Shown piece by piece: positions 1-9,226 of a stretch of DNA of 64,000 bases. A model generated the notes under the pieces. That model worked only from the letters and a program-made list of their open reading frames with translations, made no database searches and was not told the origin of the DNA. Both the position numbers and the translations under genes were made by a program. Source of the DNA: Acidobacteria bacterium UBA7540 (GTDB taxonomy: Bacteria; Acidobacteriota; Terriglobia; UBA7540); the NCBI GenBank assembly GCA_002478145.1, contig DLMI01000018.1, positions 2,033 through 66,032 of the forward strand. Reading direction: 5' to 3'. The stretch's first letter is position 1. The number at the start of each line of letters is the position of its first letter.

Positions 1-362
1 AACGACCATTTGTTCCTTCTTTGCGGGTGGAGAGTCAGCGTAACGGTGCCGTCCGCGACTTCTCCTTTCGTTGGGTTGCCCTCGACCTTTAACGTGACGG
101 TGTGGGTAGAATTCTTGTTCCAACGGCCTTCATTGCCTTCGGCCTTGGCGATTTCATGCCCGTCACTGGCCTTGACATAAACATCCAGTTTGGTTTGTTG
201 ATCCTTATTGTCTGTGGTCGTGTCAAACTTCACTTCCGCGGAAGTGAGGGTTGGCTCCTGGGCTGCCGCCGGCTGCTGGGCTGGCGCTGGCTCCTGGGCG
301 AACGCGGCTGATGTGAACACTGCCAAAGCGACTAGCGCTAGGCAGGACATGATTGTTTTCAT
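1..362 (-). CDS. Secreted hypothetical protein (3' end beyond window)
   Basis: The frame stays open to the left edge, so about 120 N-terminal residues are visible. ATG at 362 is preceded by AAAGGAG. The product starts with a signal peptide (MKTIMSCLALVALAV) ending near AFAQ, followed by a short Gln/Pro/Ala-rich linker and then a beta-rich-looking region with many Lys, Asp and Thr residues. No catalytic motif is visible. I infer an exported protein; I do not recognise the family, and the missing C-terminus may hold the diagnostic part. Confidence 0.7.
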   Translation of the reverse strand, partial: MKTIMSCLALVALAVFTSAAFAQEPAPAQQPAAAQEPTLTSAEVKFDTTTDNKDQQTKLDVYVKASDGHEIAKAEGNEGRWNKNSTHTVTLKVEGNPTKGEVADGTVTLTLHPQRRNKWS

Positions 363-529
363 CTGAAATCTCCTTTTCTGATTCCGAGCTGGCTAACCTG
401 TAATGAATCACTCCTTTTATACGGCCAAGCTGACGCGTTGTCTGTGTCGTTCGGAACACCTGTTTGGTCAATAGCGCTCATCTCGGTTTACTTTGCCCTT
501 TGAATGTCCCTCCCGAAAGGAGCACGCAC

Positions 530-928
530 ATGATTCGATCTATGGAGGAGTTTGCGTCGGCGTTCCACGCTGCGCGCTGTGTATCAACTCCGCTTGTCGC
601 AGTACGCACTGCCGACCCGGCAAGCACAACCCATTTCATCATCGAGACTCTCAAGCAAGGCCGGCAGCTTCCACCGCTGCTCGGGTGGGATGTGGTCCGC
701 GGCCTCGATGCGATCGGTAGAGAGAGCGGCGAGGAACTGGCGCGCGTGCTGGGCGAACGTCAGGCTGCGACGATTGGGCCGGTCGATGCCCTGTTTTTGG
801 CGCAGCAGCTTGGCGAGGACGGCCTCCTGCTCTACTCAAACGCGCACCGCTTCTGGAATGACCCTGGAGTGATGGATGTGCTGGCCGGTGATCGGATCAG
901 CCGCAAATTCCGGTTCGCTGAGGAGTGA
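530..928 (+). pseudogene. Truncated N-terminal region of an AAA ATPase
   Basis: 132 codons starting at an ATG preceded by GAAAGGAG. The sequence (VAVRTADPASTTHFI, LAQQLGEDGLLLYSNAHRFW) resembles the N-terminal segment that precedes the Walker A motif in AAA ATPases carried by phages and integrative elements. The frame ends at TGA before any Walker motif, with a divergent tail, so I read it as a truncated remnant; the family call is from recall of the pattern and is not certain. It is followed 101 bases later by ssb on the same strand, and similar SD-plus-GCAC leader sequence precedes both, suggesting one original operon. Confidence 0.45.
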
Positions 929-979
929 CTCTTTCAAACGACACACCATATTCGACCCATCCACGACAAAAGGAGGCAC

Positions 980-1036
980 GTGACGGACGAGCAGGCTCGT
1001 TCCAGCCTCTGCGTCCCACGGTACACATTATGTTGA
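980..1036 (+). CDS. 18-codon leader ORF overlapping the ssb start
   Basis: A GTG at 980 sits behind an excellent Shine-Dalgarno (AAAAGGAGG at 969-977). The reading frame runs 18 codons and its TGA (1034-1036) overlaps the ssb initiation region, where ATG is at 1030. ssb itself has no visible ribosome-binding site in the preceding 15 bases, so translational coupling is the simplest reading. It might instead be the residue of a decayed upstream gene. Confidence 0.4.
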   Translation: MTDEQARSSLCVPRYTLC

Positions 1037-1473
1037 ACAAAGTGATGCTCATTGGATACGTTGGTGCCGACAGTGAGATGAAGTTCACTCCAGGCGGCAT
1101 ACCGGTGGCCAACTTCTCTTTGGCGGTGAAGGAAACCTACAAGAACGGCGACGGAGAGAAGAAGACCAACACGCTGTGGATCCGCTGTGTCGCTTGGCGG
1201 CGATGGGCGGAAATTGCAGGCGAATTTGTGAGCAAGGGGAGATTCCTGTACGTTGAGGGGAGGCTCCAGTTACGGACTTACGAGGATCGCGAGGGCCAAA
1301 AGCGCAACGTGCCAGAGGTAGTCGTCACCGCACTCAGGTTCCTGGGGCCGCCCAAGAACGGAACCGGTCCAAAGGCGGCTGAATCCTCAAAGCCTGCGGA
1401 GCCGGTCGAGGAAAGCGACAACCCCTTGAACGAGGCGGCGAGCGTGACAGCCGACCAAGATATCCCATTCTGA
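1030..1473 (+). CDS. ssb: Single-stranded DNA-binding protein
   Basis: 147 aa, a normal SSB length. The N-terminus (MLNKVMLIGYVGADSEMKF) and the following strands with SLAVKETY, TLWIRCVAWRRWAE, KGRFLYVEGRLQ are the classic OB-fold; the tail is low complexity (Lys/Ala/Pro/Glu) and ends in the conserved acidic DIPF tip that binds partner proteins. It coats single-stranded DNA in replication and repair. Context is a string of mobile-element fragments, so this may be an element-borne second copy rather than the housekeeping gene. A longer in-frame start at 925 exists but would add unrelated sequence. Confidence 0.93.
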   Translation: MLNKVMLIGYVGADSEMKFTPGGIPVANFSLAVKETYKNGDGEKKTNTLWIRCVAWRRWAEIAGEFVSKGRFLYVEGRLQLRTYEDREGQKRNVPEVVVTALRFLGPPKNGTGPKAAESSKPAEPVEESDNPLNEAASVTADQDIPF

Positions 1474-1846
1474 CGGGCTCCCCCGGCAGTTCCCACAATT
1501 GAGTGGCCTCGCTCATCTCCTGACGCAATTGAACACTGGATGTTTCGCCTTGCACGGCAGGGCCACTACTATGCGTAGGGCGTTCTACGATGAAGTGGAT
1601 TGCTTCAGAGGGCGTCGTGATCCAACCGGAATCCCCACTGACCCTCCGGAATCGTTGCTAAGGCGACTACTCGCCGCTGATCTACCGTTGTCTTGGCAGC
1701 AGGCATTTCTCCGATAAACCGCCTGCCCGCTGAGGTGAATTGATATCTGTGGATTAAAACGATTTCCGATCATCGTGGAGAATCCGTCGGCCTCGGTGAC
1801 AAGGGGTTCAGTTGATCACGCGGTCCGCTTTACGTTCCGAATGACG
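1474..1846. other. Intergenic region without a supported gene
   Basis: Only a weak plus-strand frame (1499-1717, TTG start, 72 codons) is open here; it has no ribosome-binding site and no recognisable motif. It could be another decayed fragment of the element that carried ssb. No RNA gene or clear repeat was seen. Confidence 0.4.
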
Positions 1847-2863
1847 TCACTCGACAGCATGTGGTTCGAAGGAGGAAGCGAATTGTGGACGAACGGCAAC
1901 CTCGACAACCACGCGCGAGAACTCTTTGCACCTGTCCGACCCCTTGCGCGCCCTTGTGCCCGACGCTGCGCTGAGCAGAGCCGCCGGCAGGTTGAGACCA
2001 CAAAGCGTTGCACCGTGAATCCAGGCCGGAAACCTTGGGTTTCCGTCGATGAGCCATAGCTGAGCATGACTGTCTCGTACGAACTCGAAGGCTCCGCCGC
2101 CATGCCAGGAAAGTTGGTGTACGAGCGTCTGCAATCGCGATCGCCATTCGGCCGATAGTTCCATAACAGCTCCGCTCCATGTTTTCCCTTTTGAAGTGAC
2201 ACCGAGCTTTCGCATCCAAACGCCGTTTAGAAATCGACCCTTGTATGCGGCGAAGGACAGTACCTCCAGCGATCCGTCGACGTGAGCTTGCAGGAATAAG
2301 TCTTTTCTGCGACTCAGAGGCTTATCGCTGGCAAACTCCCCGCTTGAGCGGATGGTTTCAAGACTGGCTAATTCCGCATCGGCAATGCGCCCCTTTTGCC
2401 ATACGTGGGGGCCACACTTTTCGACGAATGCGTCCAATCGCTCTCGCCTGGCAGGGACAAGAATGGACGCCGGGCTGCGGACCTCCAACAACTTGGCCAG
2501 CACACGCGCGGGCTTTCGGAGCCTACGCAGGCATCGATCCGAGGGCATCAGTACCCGTTCGTTGTCCCGCACATTGCCCACGAGCCAGTGGATCTCCTCG
2601 TCAACGCAAGGGATCAGGTACTCATTAGAAGCCAGGTTCGCGCACAGACGCGCTAGGTCAACTCGACTGGATAGCACGCGCCAGTCATCGAAATCCGACC
2701 AGCTTAAACCGGAGCTTTGTGGTGATTGGTCCAAGGCAACCAGTTCGCATCCTGGAAACGCCAGTCGAAGCGAACGCGCAACGCTCACGCCCGAATATGG
2801 ATCGGGCGTACTATCGACGCCAGAAACGAAGATTCGGAGTCTATTTCGAGGAGTTGTCCGCAT
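1847..2863 (-). CDS. ATP-grasp ligase-like protein
   Basis: 338 aa, cytosolic, no signal peptide. The N-terminus (RIFVSGVDSTPDPYSG) looks like the pre-ATP-grasp Rossmann half seen in carbamoyl-phosphate-synthase-like proteins; the C-terminal half carries the nucleotide/metal site motif IDGNPRFPAWI, the equivalent of EINPR in ATP-grasp enzymes, here with Asp-Gly replacing the usual Glu-Ile. Such enzymes join a carboxylate to an amine or thiol with ATP. The substrate is unknown. It lies 37 bases downstream of the membrane methyltransferase gene on the same strand and the two probably form an operon. Start ATG at 2863 lacks a strong SD. Confidence 0.7.
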   Translation of the reverse strand: MRTTPRNRLRIFVSGVDSTPDPYSGVSVARSLRLAFPGCELVALDQSPQSSGLSWSDFDDWRVLSSRVDLARLCANLASNEYLIPCVDEEIHWLVGNVRDNERVLMPSDRCLRRLRKPARVLAKLLEVRSPASILVPARRERLDAFVEKCGPHVWQKGRIADAELASLETIRSSGEFASDKPLSRRKDLFLQAHVDGSLEVLSFAAYKGRFLNGVWMRKLGVTSKGKTWSGAVMELSAEWRSRLQTLVHQLSWHGGGAFEFVRDSHAQLWLIDGNPRFPAWIHGATLCGLNLPAALLSAASGTRARKGSDRCKEFSRVVVEVAVRPQFASSFEPHAVE

Positions 2864-2900
2864 CGCGATCGCCAGAAGGAGCTACCGGGTAGGAGCCTGG

Positions 2901-4427
2901 TTATCCAACTTTCTCGAACAGAACCAACCGGTCACAGTTGAGCACGTGAGTCTGCCCGTCGGCAGCAAATCCTTGCAAGTAGCGCTCGACCACGTCACCG
3001 GAGAACTCGCCGTACTGAGCGTCACACCAATCGATGACGTATTCACGATTCTCGCGCTCACTAATGTCACACAGCCGGGGCAGAATGTGGTCCCCTCGTT
3101 TCTGCCAGCCTTGGCTGACCAGGTCCTCGATAAGCAGTTGATGGGTATAGTGATGAATGTATGGCCGCAATACGGCGCATGCAGTCGACGCGCTGATCAC
3201 GCGATAGAAGCTCGCGTTCGATGTATAGCGAAGCAGCAGCCATGTACCCGGTTTTGAAAAGCGCAAAAGATGCAAGGCAGCATTTGCGACCGCCGGTTCA
3301 TATGCCGCGTGACCCATGTGAATCACTTGGCAGCGCGCGAGAGTCTCCCTACTCTTCTCTGAACGCATATTCGCGTTGTCGTAGGTCTGTTTGGTCGGGG
3401 CAGGCCATCCCTCTTTCCACGCGTTCGAAGCGGCGGTCAAGGCCTTACAGTCATCGTCCAAAAAGATAACCTCTGTCGGGAACGCTGAATCGTTCTTGTA
3501 GAGAAATCCGATCAGCTCTCGAACATTCTTGCCTGGGCCGCCGGCAAGGTCGAGCCAGACCGCATTCTTCGGAAGAAAGCTCCGAATAGCGGTCCAATTG
3601 ATCCCATTGGGACCGATAGACTGAATAGCCAGGATCTTGTTCTGCCTTTCTGTTTGGTCCCTGCGAAGCCGACGCTGCGTGACGCACCTCGCCAATACGT
3701 ACGCAGCAAGGGCAATGGCGATCAGGGCGTCTTTCGGCGACGCTTGCGCGTACAGCGCCGAGGCCAGTGGCAGGTCTCGAAGCACTTGGGCAACCGACGG
3801 AATTCCCACCATGGACAACGGCGACTTCCAGTTGAAAAGACCGGTTGCGCGCACGAACATGATCGTCACCAGTAAGCTTATGGTGAGATCTGTCCGCAGC
3901 ATCCAATTGCTCCGGACCTGTTGAGTCGGACGTTGGCGTTCCCTAGGTGCAGACCCTGTTTCGGCACGACGCTCTCTGATTCCGTGGTACGCCATGGCAT
4001 AATAAGCAACCGCGAAAGCAGCACTGCTCCACCAAACGGCCCCCAGAACTCCGTGCTGGTCTGTAGCCTCCAGATACGTGTGCCGGGCGTGCGTGATGTA
4101 GGCGAAAACGATGGCGATGTACGCGAGGCTCACCCACTGTCGCCGCTCGATTGGGAATCTGTAGACAAGGTGATGCGCCATTAGGGCGAGATATGTGGCG
4201 TGGCATAGCATTAGCAGGGAGGCGGCGAGAAGATTCGTAACGACGACTTCATTCAACGCGCCCGTAGTCCAGTCGATCCTCTGCTGTCCTTCTGAGAGCG
4301 AGCCTTCGACAACAAGCGCGCCACCAAACAGAATGGACAGAAGCGCGACAAGCACGCAGGCAGGTACGACTTTGGTTCGATAGAACTTCCACATTAGAAA
4401 TGTGGTCGTCCGTGAAACGACTCGCAT
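2901..4427 (-). CDS. Membrane protein with C-terminal SAM methyltransferase domain
   Basis: 508 aa. About six hydrophobic segments lie in the first 260 residues (roughly 20-42, 61-87, 98-113, 127-148, 181-197, 232-249). The soluble C-terminal half contains a methyltransferase motif I (WLDLAGGPGKNV near 291-302) and the acidic end of strand 2 (VIFLDDD near 320-326). I infer a membrane-anchored SAM-dependent methyltransferase. It probably heads a two-gene operon with the downstream ATP-grasp gene, which together suggests modification of a small molecule or peptide. No precursor peptide was recognised upstream. Family otherwise unknown to me. Confidence 0.65.
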   Translation of the reverse strand: MRVVSRTTTFLMWKFYRTKVVPACVLVALLSILFGGALVVEGSLSEGQQRIDWTTGALNEVVVTNLLAASLLMLCHATYLALMAHHLVYRFPIERRQWVSLAYIAIVFAYITHARHTYLEATDQHGVLGAVWWSSAAFAVAYYAMAYHGIRERRAETGSAPRERQRPTQQVRSNWMLRTDLTISLLVTIMFVRATGLFNWKSPLSMVGIPSVAQVLRDLPLASALYAQASPKDALIAIALAAYVLARCVTQRRLRRDQTERQNKILAIQSIGPNGINWTAIRSFLPKNAVWLDLAGGPGKNVRELIGFLYKNDSAFPTEVIFLDDDCKALTAASNAWKEGWPAPTKQTYDNANMRSEKSRETLARCQVIHMGHAAYEPAVANAALHLLRFSKPGTWLLLRYTSNASFYRVISASTACAVLRPYIHHYTHQLLIEDLVSQGWQKRGDHILPRLCDISERENREYVIDWCDAQYGEFSGDVVERYLQGFAADGQTHVLNCDRLVLFEKVG

Positions 4428-5962
4428 CTTGCCCTCCGGCTCAGACTGGCGACGGTGCTGCTTTCTTTAGATAAAGACTAGCCAAGGGCTTCGCCCTTAA
4501 AATCCCAACGACTCGCGGAGCCCATGTAACAATGTTACAGTAAAGCGGCAGAATTGTTGAAGTAGTTCTGTTTACGAATTCGCAGCCTAGAATCTAGCAC
4601 CACTTCAGGGTCGGCGAGTTCGTGCACGACAGGCGCTTGGCTGTCCGCCTACTGGAAATGTGACCCCGCCCCTGCTTTCGTGGGAGCGACACGGAACAGT
4701 CCAGTCCCGCACTCCGATTCTCGGCCCGGATCGAGCCCTCCTGGCACTGGGTCCCGCAGCGAATCGTAAATCCCTCAAACCGGCCGAATATGTCCTGCTC
4801 TGGCGTCGGAAGAGTACGAGAAACTCTATACCAACCAGGGGAGAAGAACAGAAGTTTAGCTTTCCCTTGTTTCAGGGCCGGTAGTCGGTAGCTACCGGCC
4901 TCCCTCCTACCGAGGCAGAGAAACAGGGGCTAGGGGAAATCAAAATCCGTGCCGTAAGTCGATCCCATCAACAATTGACCGCATTTGGATCTTTCCCGGA
5001 ATCGTGTCACTACAAGTTTGTAAGCAAAGGGCCGGAGTATCCAGCAGCATCCCGGCCCGTGGCCGGTAGTACGAACCAGCCATCTGCGCACATTGAGAGA
5101 GTTAGTGGAAATAGAATGAAGCTGACCAAGAAGCAACTCTCCGCCAGTTACGTGACTAAAGCAACGGCCGCTACAGTGGGGATCCACACCGGCGACGTAG
5201 CTAACCACAGAGATTCCCGATTAGATCCCTGCTCTGTGGCTAGCCGTGAAGGCAAGGTAGAGTCCATCACACACGTCAGCTTCTGCACCACCTCTCGGGA
5301 AAGGGTATGGAGTCCATACCAGGCGTTTATTCCAGTTCATACGTCCACGGGCCTAGAGAAGCACAGCCAGCTTAAAGAGCGGCACCCGCGTTGTACGTTG
5401 AAGAAGGCCTCCAATCGGTCAGTCTTGAGGCACCTGCTACGTAAATGGCAAGGCGTGATGGCAATGGCGGCTAATGGTGACGGCGGAGACCTCATGACGT
5501 CCATGTGACGTCCATGCGTTAGCATTAGTTAGTGTGATGTATGCCTACCCGGTGGGATTATTCTTACCGGGTAGGTGTATGCGAAGGAAGCACTAGCTAT
5601 AGCTCCGTACGTTTCCTACTCTGTCCATGCAGGGCTTGCAAGCCTTTGCTCGAGGCTCCCGAGTTACTTCGAGGGGTGAGCATGATAAACACCACACCTA
5701 CATGGGCATCGTATCCAAGCCTGGCCGTGAGGCCATGGCGAGTTGCTCGAGTCAGCATTTTCTTCACCATCAGCTCCACTCGTCCGATGAACGCTACATT
5801 ATGGAAATAGGCTCTACCAATAGTTGGCGCCCACTCCGCTGCGGTCGGTAGCCAAGAACGAAGCATTCTGCGCGGGATCGTGGCAACCCTGGGCTCTGGG
5901 ATGCAACCGCGTTGAGTTGGGGAGCGTACCTGCCGCGCCTAGTTTTGCCAGCGCCATACAAT
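4428..5962. other. 1.5-kb region with no convincing gene
   Basis: Open frames exist (for example 4975-5508 plus strand) but have no ribosome-binding site, no domain motif and unlikely composition. Several inverted repeats are visible: GCCGGTAG..CTACCGGC near 4880-4900, CCACAGAG..CTCTGTGG near 5204-5238, and the 10-bp palindrome at 5544-5575. The stretch immediately 5' of the methyltransferase gene (4428-4560) probably holds its promoter, but no clear -35/-10 pair was chosen. Confidence 0.5.
5544..5575. repeat. Perfect 10-bp inverted repeat
   Basis: CCTACCCGGT (5544-5553) and ACCGGGTAGG (5566-5575) are exact reverse complements with a 12-base loop. There is no T-run after either arm, so it is not a standard intrinsic terminator; it may be a remnant of a palindromic element. 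Confidence 0.6.
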
Positions 5963-6346
5963 CTAGTCTTTTGCTTTGTGCTCAGATTCAATCATAACTA
6001 CGCCGGAACGGACAGCTTCAGGTAATTTCAAGAGGGGTCCCAATTCTCCCAGGTTGAAGCCGTCGCGGATTGTCCCCTTCACTGCGACGCGCTCGCCCTC
6101 CCGCGGCACGCCGGTCTTCGAGATCACCCATAGTGTGCCTGTCCCGTCATCAACTTCGTAAGCCCCATGACCCAGGACCGCGTAGCTCCTGACCACCTTG
6201 CCGACCACCCCGACTTCATGGTTTGCATAGCGGTGCGGGTCGATCAATATGTGGTTGACGGTTTTCTGTTCGCAGCCAGGCAGAAACAAAACCCCTCCCG
6301 CCAAAACCAATAACGCCCACCAGTAATGTCCAAATCGCTTCCGCAT
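5963..6346 (-). CDS. Lipoprotein with OB-fold-like domain
   Basis: 127 aa from ATG at 6346, which follows GGGAGG; a longer frame to 6412 adds unlikely sequence. A lipoprotein signal is clear: MRKR, a hydrophobic core, then the lipobox LPGC. The mature part (EVGVVGKVVRSYAV, YEVDDGTGTLWV, GERVAVKGTI) has the strand pattern of small OB-fold proteins related to nucleic-acid-binding tRNA_anti-like domains found in bacterial lipoproteins. Probably anchored in the outer or inner membrane facing the periplasm. Role unknown. Confidence 0.72.
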   Translation of the reverse strand: MRKRFGHYWWALLVLAGGVLFLPGCEQKTVNHILIDPHRYANHEVGVVGKVVRSYAVLGHGAYEVDDGTGTLWVISKTGVPREGERVAVKGTIRDGFNLGELGPLLKLPEAVRSGVVMIESEHKAKD

Positions 6347-6444
6347 GGCACCGCCTCCCGGTCCGAACTGGAATCTCCATTTTGGCCTTCCACCGCCTCT
6401 GAGTATACACACCTTCGTCTACCCGTCCAGATCAACTCAATCTT

Positions 6445-6463
6445 CGGTAGTGGGTCAGTTTCC
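6445..6463. repeat. Copy of a 19-bp dispersed sequence (GGGTCAGTTTCC family)
   Basis: The 19 bases CGGTAGTGGGTCAGTTTCC are identical to 34783-34801, and shorter matches occur at 9487-9502 and 38286-38304 (opposite orientation) and 31703-31720. All copies lie between genes. The surrounding 6347-6669 region has no gene; its part 6366-6415 also resembles 12404-12455 (both contain ATTTTGGCCTTCCA followed by matching bases). Confidence 0.6.
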
Positions 6464-6669
6464 TGAATGGGCGTTTGAAACCAAGGGGATTACTCCCGAG
6501 TACGCGACTCGGGAACAATCCCGGAGATGGCGGCTAACTATACAAAGGAACAAACGTAGTTACCGACAACCCCATTCTTATGCCCAACTATAGCGAAGCA
6601 TCGCATCGTTTCTCCCCGCAGGTATAGGTGCAGAACCGCTGTTGAACATCTGTCTTACAGCCATTTTCG

Positions 6670-6837
6670 TTATTCGCTGCGCAACGCTCGGATGGGATCC
6701 ATGCGCGCAGCTCGAAGCGCTGGAATGTAGCTGGCCATAATAGCCACAATCATCAGAAGAAGGCCGACGCATGAGAAAGTCGCAGGATCGGCGGCAGAAA
6801 CTCCGAAAAGAATAGTCTTCAAAGCGCGTACATGGTT
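6670..6837 (-). pseudogene. C-terminal remnant of a MacB/FtsX-type (ADOP) permease
   Basis: About 55 residues end at TAA (6670-6672): KTILFGVSAADPATF, then a hydrophobic helix and SYIPALRAARMDPIRALRSE. This is the typical last transmembrane helix and terminal motif of MacB-like ABC permeases that are very abundant in Acidobacteriota. An in-frame stop lies just upstream and no other part of the gene is present, so this is a relic. Known family pattern; loss of the rest is seen directly. Confidence 0.7.
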
Positions 6838-6940
6838 TCACGTTGTCAAGAGTGTGGCAAAGCTACGTCGAACCGCCGGAAAGACAGGGTTTGTCTCCAC
6901 AAACGGTAGCTCGATTCTTCTCTTCAGCTTATTCAGGGCC

Positions 6941-9100
6941 CTATTTCTTCTTCAGAATGATGACGGTGCCGAGCTGGTCAAGGACAGCCTCCGTCACTTT
7001 TCCCGAGGCATCGCGCTTGAACTCGATCGTAACGCCGCTGAAATCTGCGAGCTGGAAAGTGGTGCCACGCTTCGGGTTTAACTGATAGTCGGGCTGCCCG
7101 GGAACGCTGGCAACGAGGGTGTGATCGCCACGGAGCGTAACTGTCAGCGGTACCGGAACTCCGGGAAGCTCGTACTGACCGGAGAAGGCCTCGACGAAAC
7201 TGCGCTCGGTGAGTTGCTTATCGGGCATGCGCGTGAAGAGGATGTCCTTCACGCTGGCTTCGAGCGGCATAGACAGGCTGGAGATGTCCCCGTTGATGTC
7301 CGTAAGGAACATCACCTTCATTTTCTCGAACGGGTCGAGTGGATCCTCCGGTACTTGGAAGGCGTCGTAATGATAGTGCTTCAGAGGTTTGCTGACCTTG
7401 TTGAGCGTCAACTTGAGGGCATCGCCGTCGGGGGCGATGTTGACAATGCCATAGCCGGGATTCGAGTAATCCCCGACGTAGTCTTTCAAGTCGTGGGAGG
7501 GATGCGTGCCGTGCTTTTGCGGAGTGTAGCCTTTGTTTTTCGCCTCCTGCTCCGACTCCTTCCCTTTCTTCTCGGACTCCAGGAATCGCTGGTTCCATGG
7601 GACTTGGTCGAGCCCGAGTAAGCGGTCGAAGACGTTAAAGGCGACGATGTTCGGCAGGGGATTTCCATCGAGATTGGTGAATACGATGACGCCGATCTTG
7701 TCGGCCGGTAGGAACGATAGCTCGGCACTGAAGCCGTCAATGTTTCCGCCGTGCTCGACCGTTTTATGCCCACGGTAAGAAGAAATGAAGAAGCCCATTC
7801 CGTAGCTGCCTTCACCGAGTTCTTTGTACGCCGGCGCGCCCGGTATGGTCATCTGCGGAGTTTGCATCTGCACGGCGTTGTTTTCAGAAAGAAGCTGTTT
7901 GCTTTCCAACTTCCCCTGATTCATGTGGAACAGCAGATACTTGCTCATATCAGCGACATTGCTGTTGATTTCGCCGGCCGGACCCATGGCGCAACGGTCC
8001 GGGCATTGCGGATCGAAGGGGATATGCTTCAATTCGGCCTTTAAGTCGCGGCCTTTGCGATAGGGCTGGGCAAAGTCCGGGCTATTCTGGGTATCCCGCT
8101 CGGACAAATTCGTGCCGGTCATTCCCAGAGGTTTGAAGACGCGCTGGCTGACAGCATCCTCCCAGCTCGTGCCGTTCAGCAGTCCGGCAACGTAACCCGC
8201 GGTCATGAACATGAGGTTGTTGTACTGGAACTTGGCGCGAAGGGGCTTGCTCGGCTCAAGATACTGCAGGCGCTTGAGCAAGTCCTCGCGCGAGAAATCA
8301 GATGAGTACCAGACCAGGTCATGGCGCGGCAAGCCGGAACGATGCGTAATCAAGTCGCGCACCACCATCTCCTCGCTAAGCGCCGGGGTATACAATTTGA
8401 AGGTGGGTAGAAAATCGCGGACGGGCTTGTCCCAGTCCAATTTGCCTTCGTCCATCTCCATGCCAAGGGTGGTCACGGTGAAGGATTTTGTGATCGAGCC
8501 AATGGCAAACAGTGTATTCGGGGTCACCGGCAACTGCTTCTCCGGGTCGCGGTAGCCATAGCCCTTCAGGAGAATTACTTTATCGCCCTGCACAACGGCG
8601 ATGGCTAGGCCCGGTACCTTCCAATCTTTCATGGCCTGAGTGACGAATTCGTCGAGCCCGTCGAGGCTCGGCTTTGCTGTCGGCGTGGCTGGCGCGGCGG
8701 GCGCTGGTACCATGGCCGATTTGCGCTCGAGAGAAAAAGGAAATGTTTGCCCAGCCTGAGAGAAGTTCCCGCTGACTTTGTTGCCATCTAGCTTGCCGTC
8801 GAAAACAGCCAGGCCGGGGCCAGCGGGAAGCTCGAAATGAACCTGTGGCGCCGCGAATCGCACGGCCTGGAGCGGCACTCCCTGAGCACCTTGCTGCGGG
8901 ATATCGATGTTGGCCTGCCACGCTGCGCCGGCGCTCTTGAAATCAATCCGGATCTGCAAGGCCGTCCCGGGTAGTTCAATCGCGCCCTCCCAGTGGCCCT
9001 CCAGACCCGTTTGGGCCGATAGGGCAACTGGCCAAACTAGAGCGCACGCAGCCATAACCAAGGCGATCAAGAAGCCGGGTCTGTGCAAGGAAATATGCAT
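6941..9100 (-). CDS. Secreted CubicO/beta-lactamase-class serine hydrolase with C-terminal DUF3471-like region
   Basis: 719 aa from ATG at 9100, preceded by GAGG at good spacing; longer starts at 9115 and 9145 have poorer sites. A signal peptide ends near LSAQ. Residues about 25-150 form a beta-rich accessory domain, then the penicillin-binding-protein-like fold: GSITKSF supplies the SxxK serine and lysine, YNN the YxN tyrosine, HGG the HxG motif. About 220 residues follow with the DYVGDY pattern of DUF3471-type tails. Acts outside the cytoplasm; the natural substrate of this family is usually a peptide or ester and cannot be named here. Stands alone. Confidence 0.9.
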   Translation of the reverse strand: MHISLHRPGFLIALVMAACALVWPVALSAQTGLEGHWEGAIELPGTALQIRIDFKSAGAAWQANIDIPQQGAQGVPLQAVRFAAPQVHFELPAGPGLAVFDGKLDGNKVSGNFSQAGQTFPFSLERKSAMVPAPAAPATPTAKPSLDGLDEFVTQAMKDWKVPGLAIAVVQGDKVILLKGYGYRDPEKQLPVTPNTLFAIGSITKSFTVTTLGMEMDEGKLDWDKPVRDFLPTFKLYTPALSEEMVVRDLITHRSGLPRHDLVWYSSDFSREDLLKRLQYLEPSKPLRAKFQYNNLMFMTAGYVAGLLNGTSWEDAVSQRVFKPLGMTGTNLSERDTQNSPDFAQPYRKGRDLKAELKHIPFDPQCPDRCAMGPAGEINSNVADMSKYLLFHMNQGKLESKQLLSENNAVQMQTPQMTIPGAPAYKELGEGSYGMGFFISSYRGHKTVEHGGNIDGFSAELSFLPADKIGVIVFTNLDGNPLPNIVAFNVFDRLLGLDQVPWNQRFLESEKKGKESEQEAKNKGYTPQKHGTHPSHDLKDYVGDYSNPGYGIVNIAPDGDALKLTLNKVSKPLKHYHYDAFQVPEDPLDPFEKMKVMFLTDINGDISSLSMPLEASVKDILFTRMPDKQLTERSFVEAFSGQYELPGVPVPLTVTLRGDHTLVASVPGQPDYQLNPKRGTTFQLADFSGVTIEFKRDASGKVTEAVLDQLGTVIILKKK

Positions 9101-9198
9101 CGGAAACCTCGTCATTTTCGATTTATTCTGCGGGCCCGAGAACATGTTGTTCGTATACCCGCTCGTCGCGACCCAACATTATAACCCATAGTTCGACT

Positions 9199-9226
9199 GC
9201 GTTAGAAAACTACACATTTCTAACGC
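9199..9226. promoter_or_regulatory. Perfect palindrome upstream of the CubicO gene
   Basis: GCGTTAGAAA (9199-9208) and TTTCTAACGC (9217-9226) are exact 10-bp inverted arms around an 8-base spacer, about 100 bases upstream of the start at 9100. The size and position suit a dimeric repressor operator; the regulator is unknown. Confidence 0.45.

Noticed and set aside
4975..5508. 177-codon plus-strand frame in the gene-free stretch
   Set aside because: No Shine-Dalgarno, no motif, and an amino-acid composition (many His, Ser, Arg, Cys) typical of non-coding frames.
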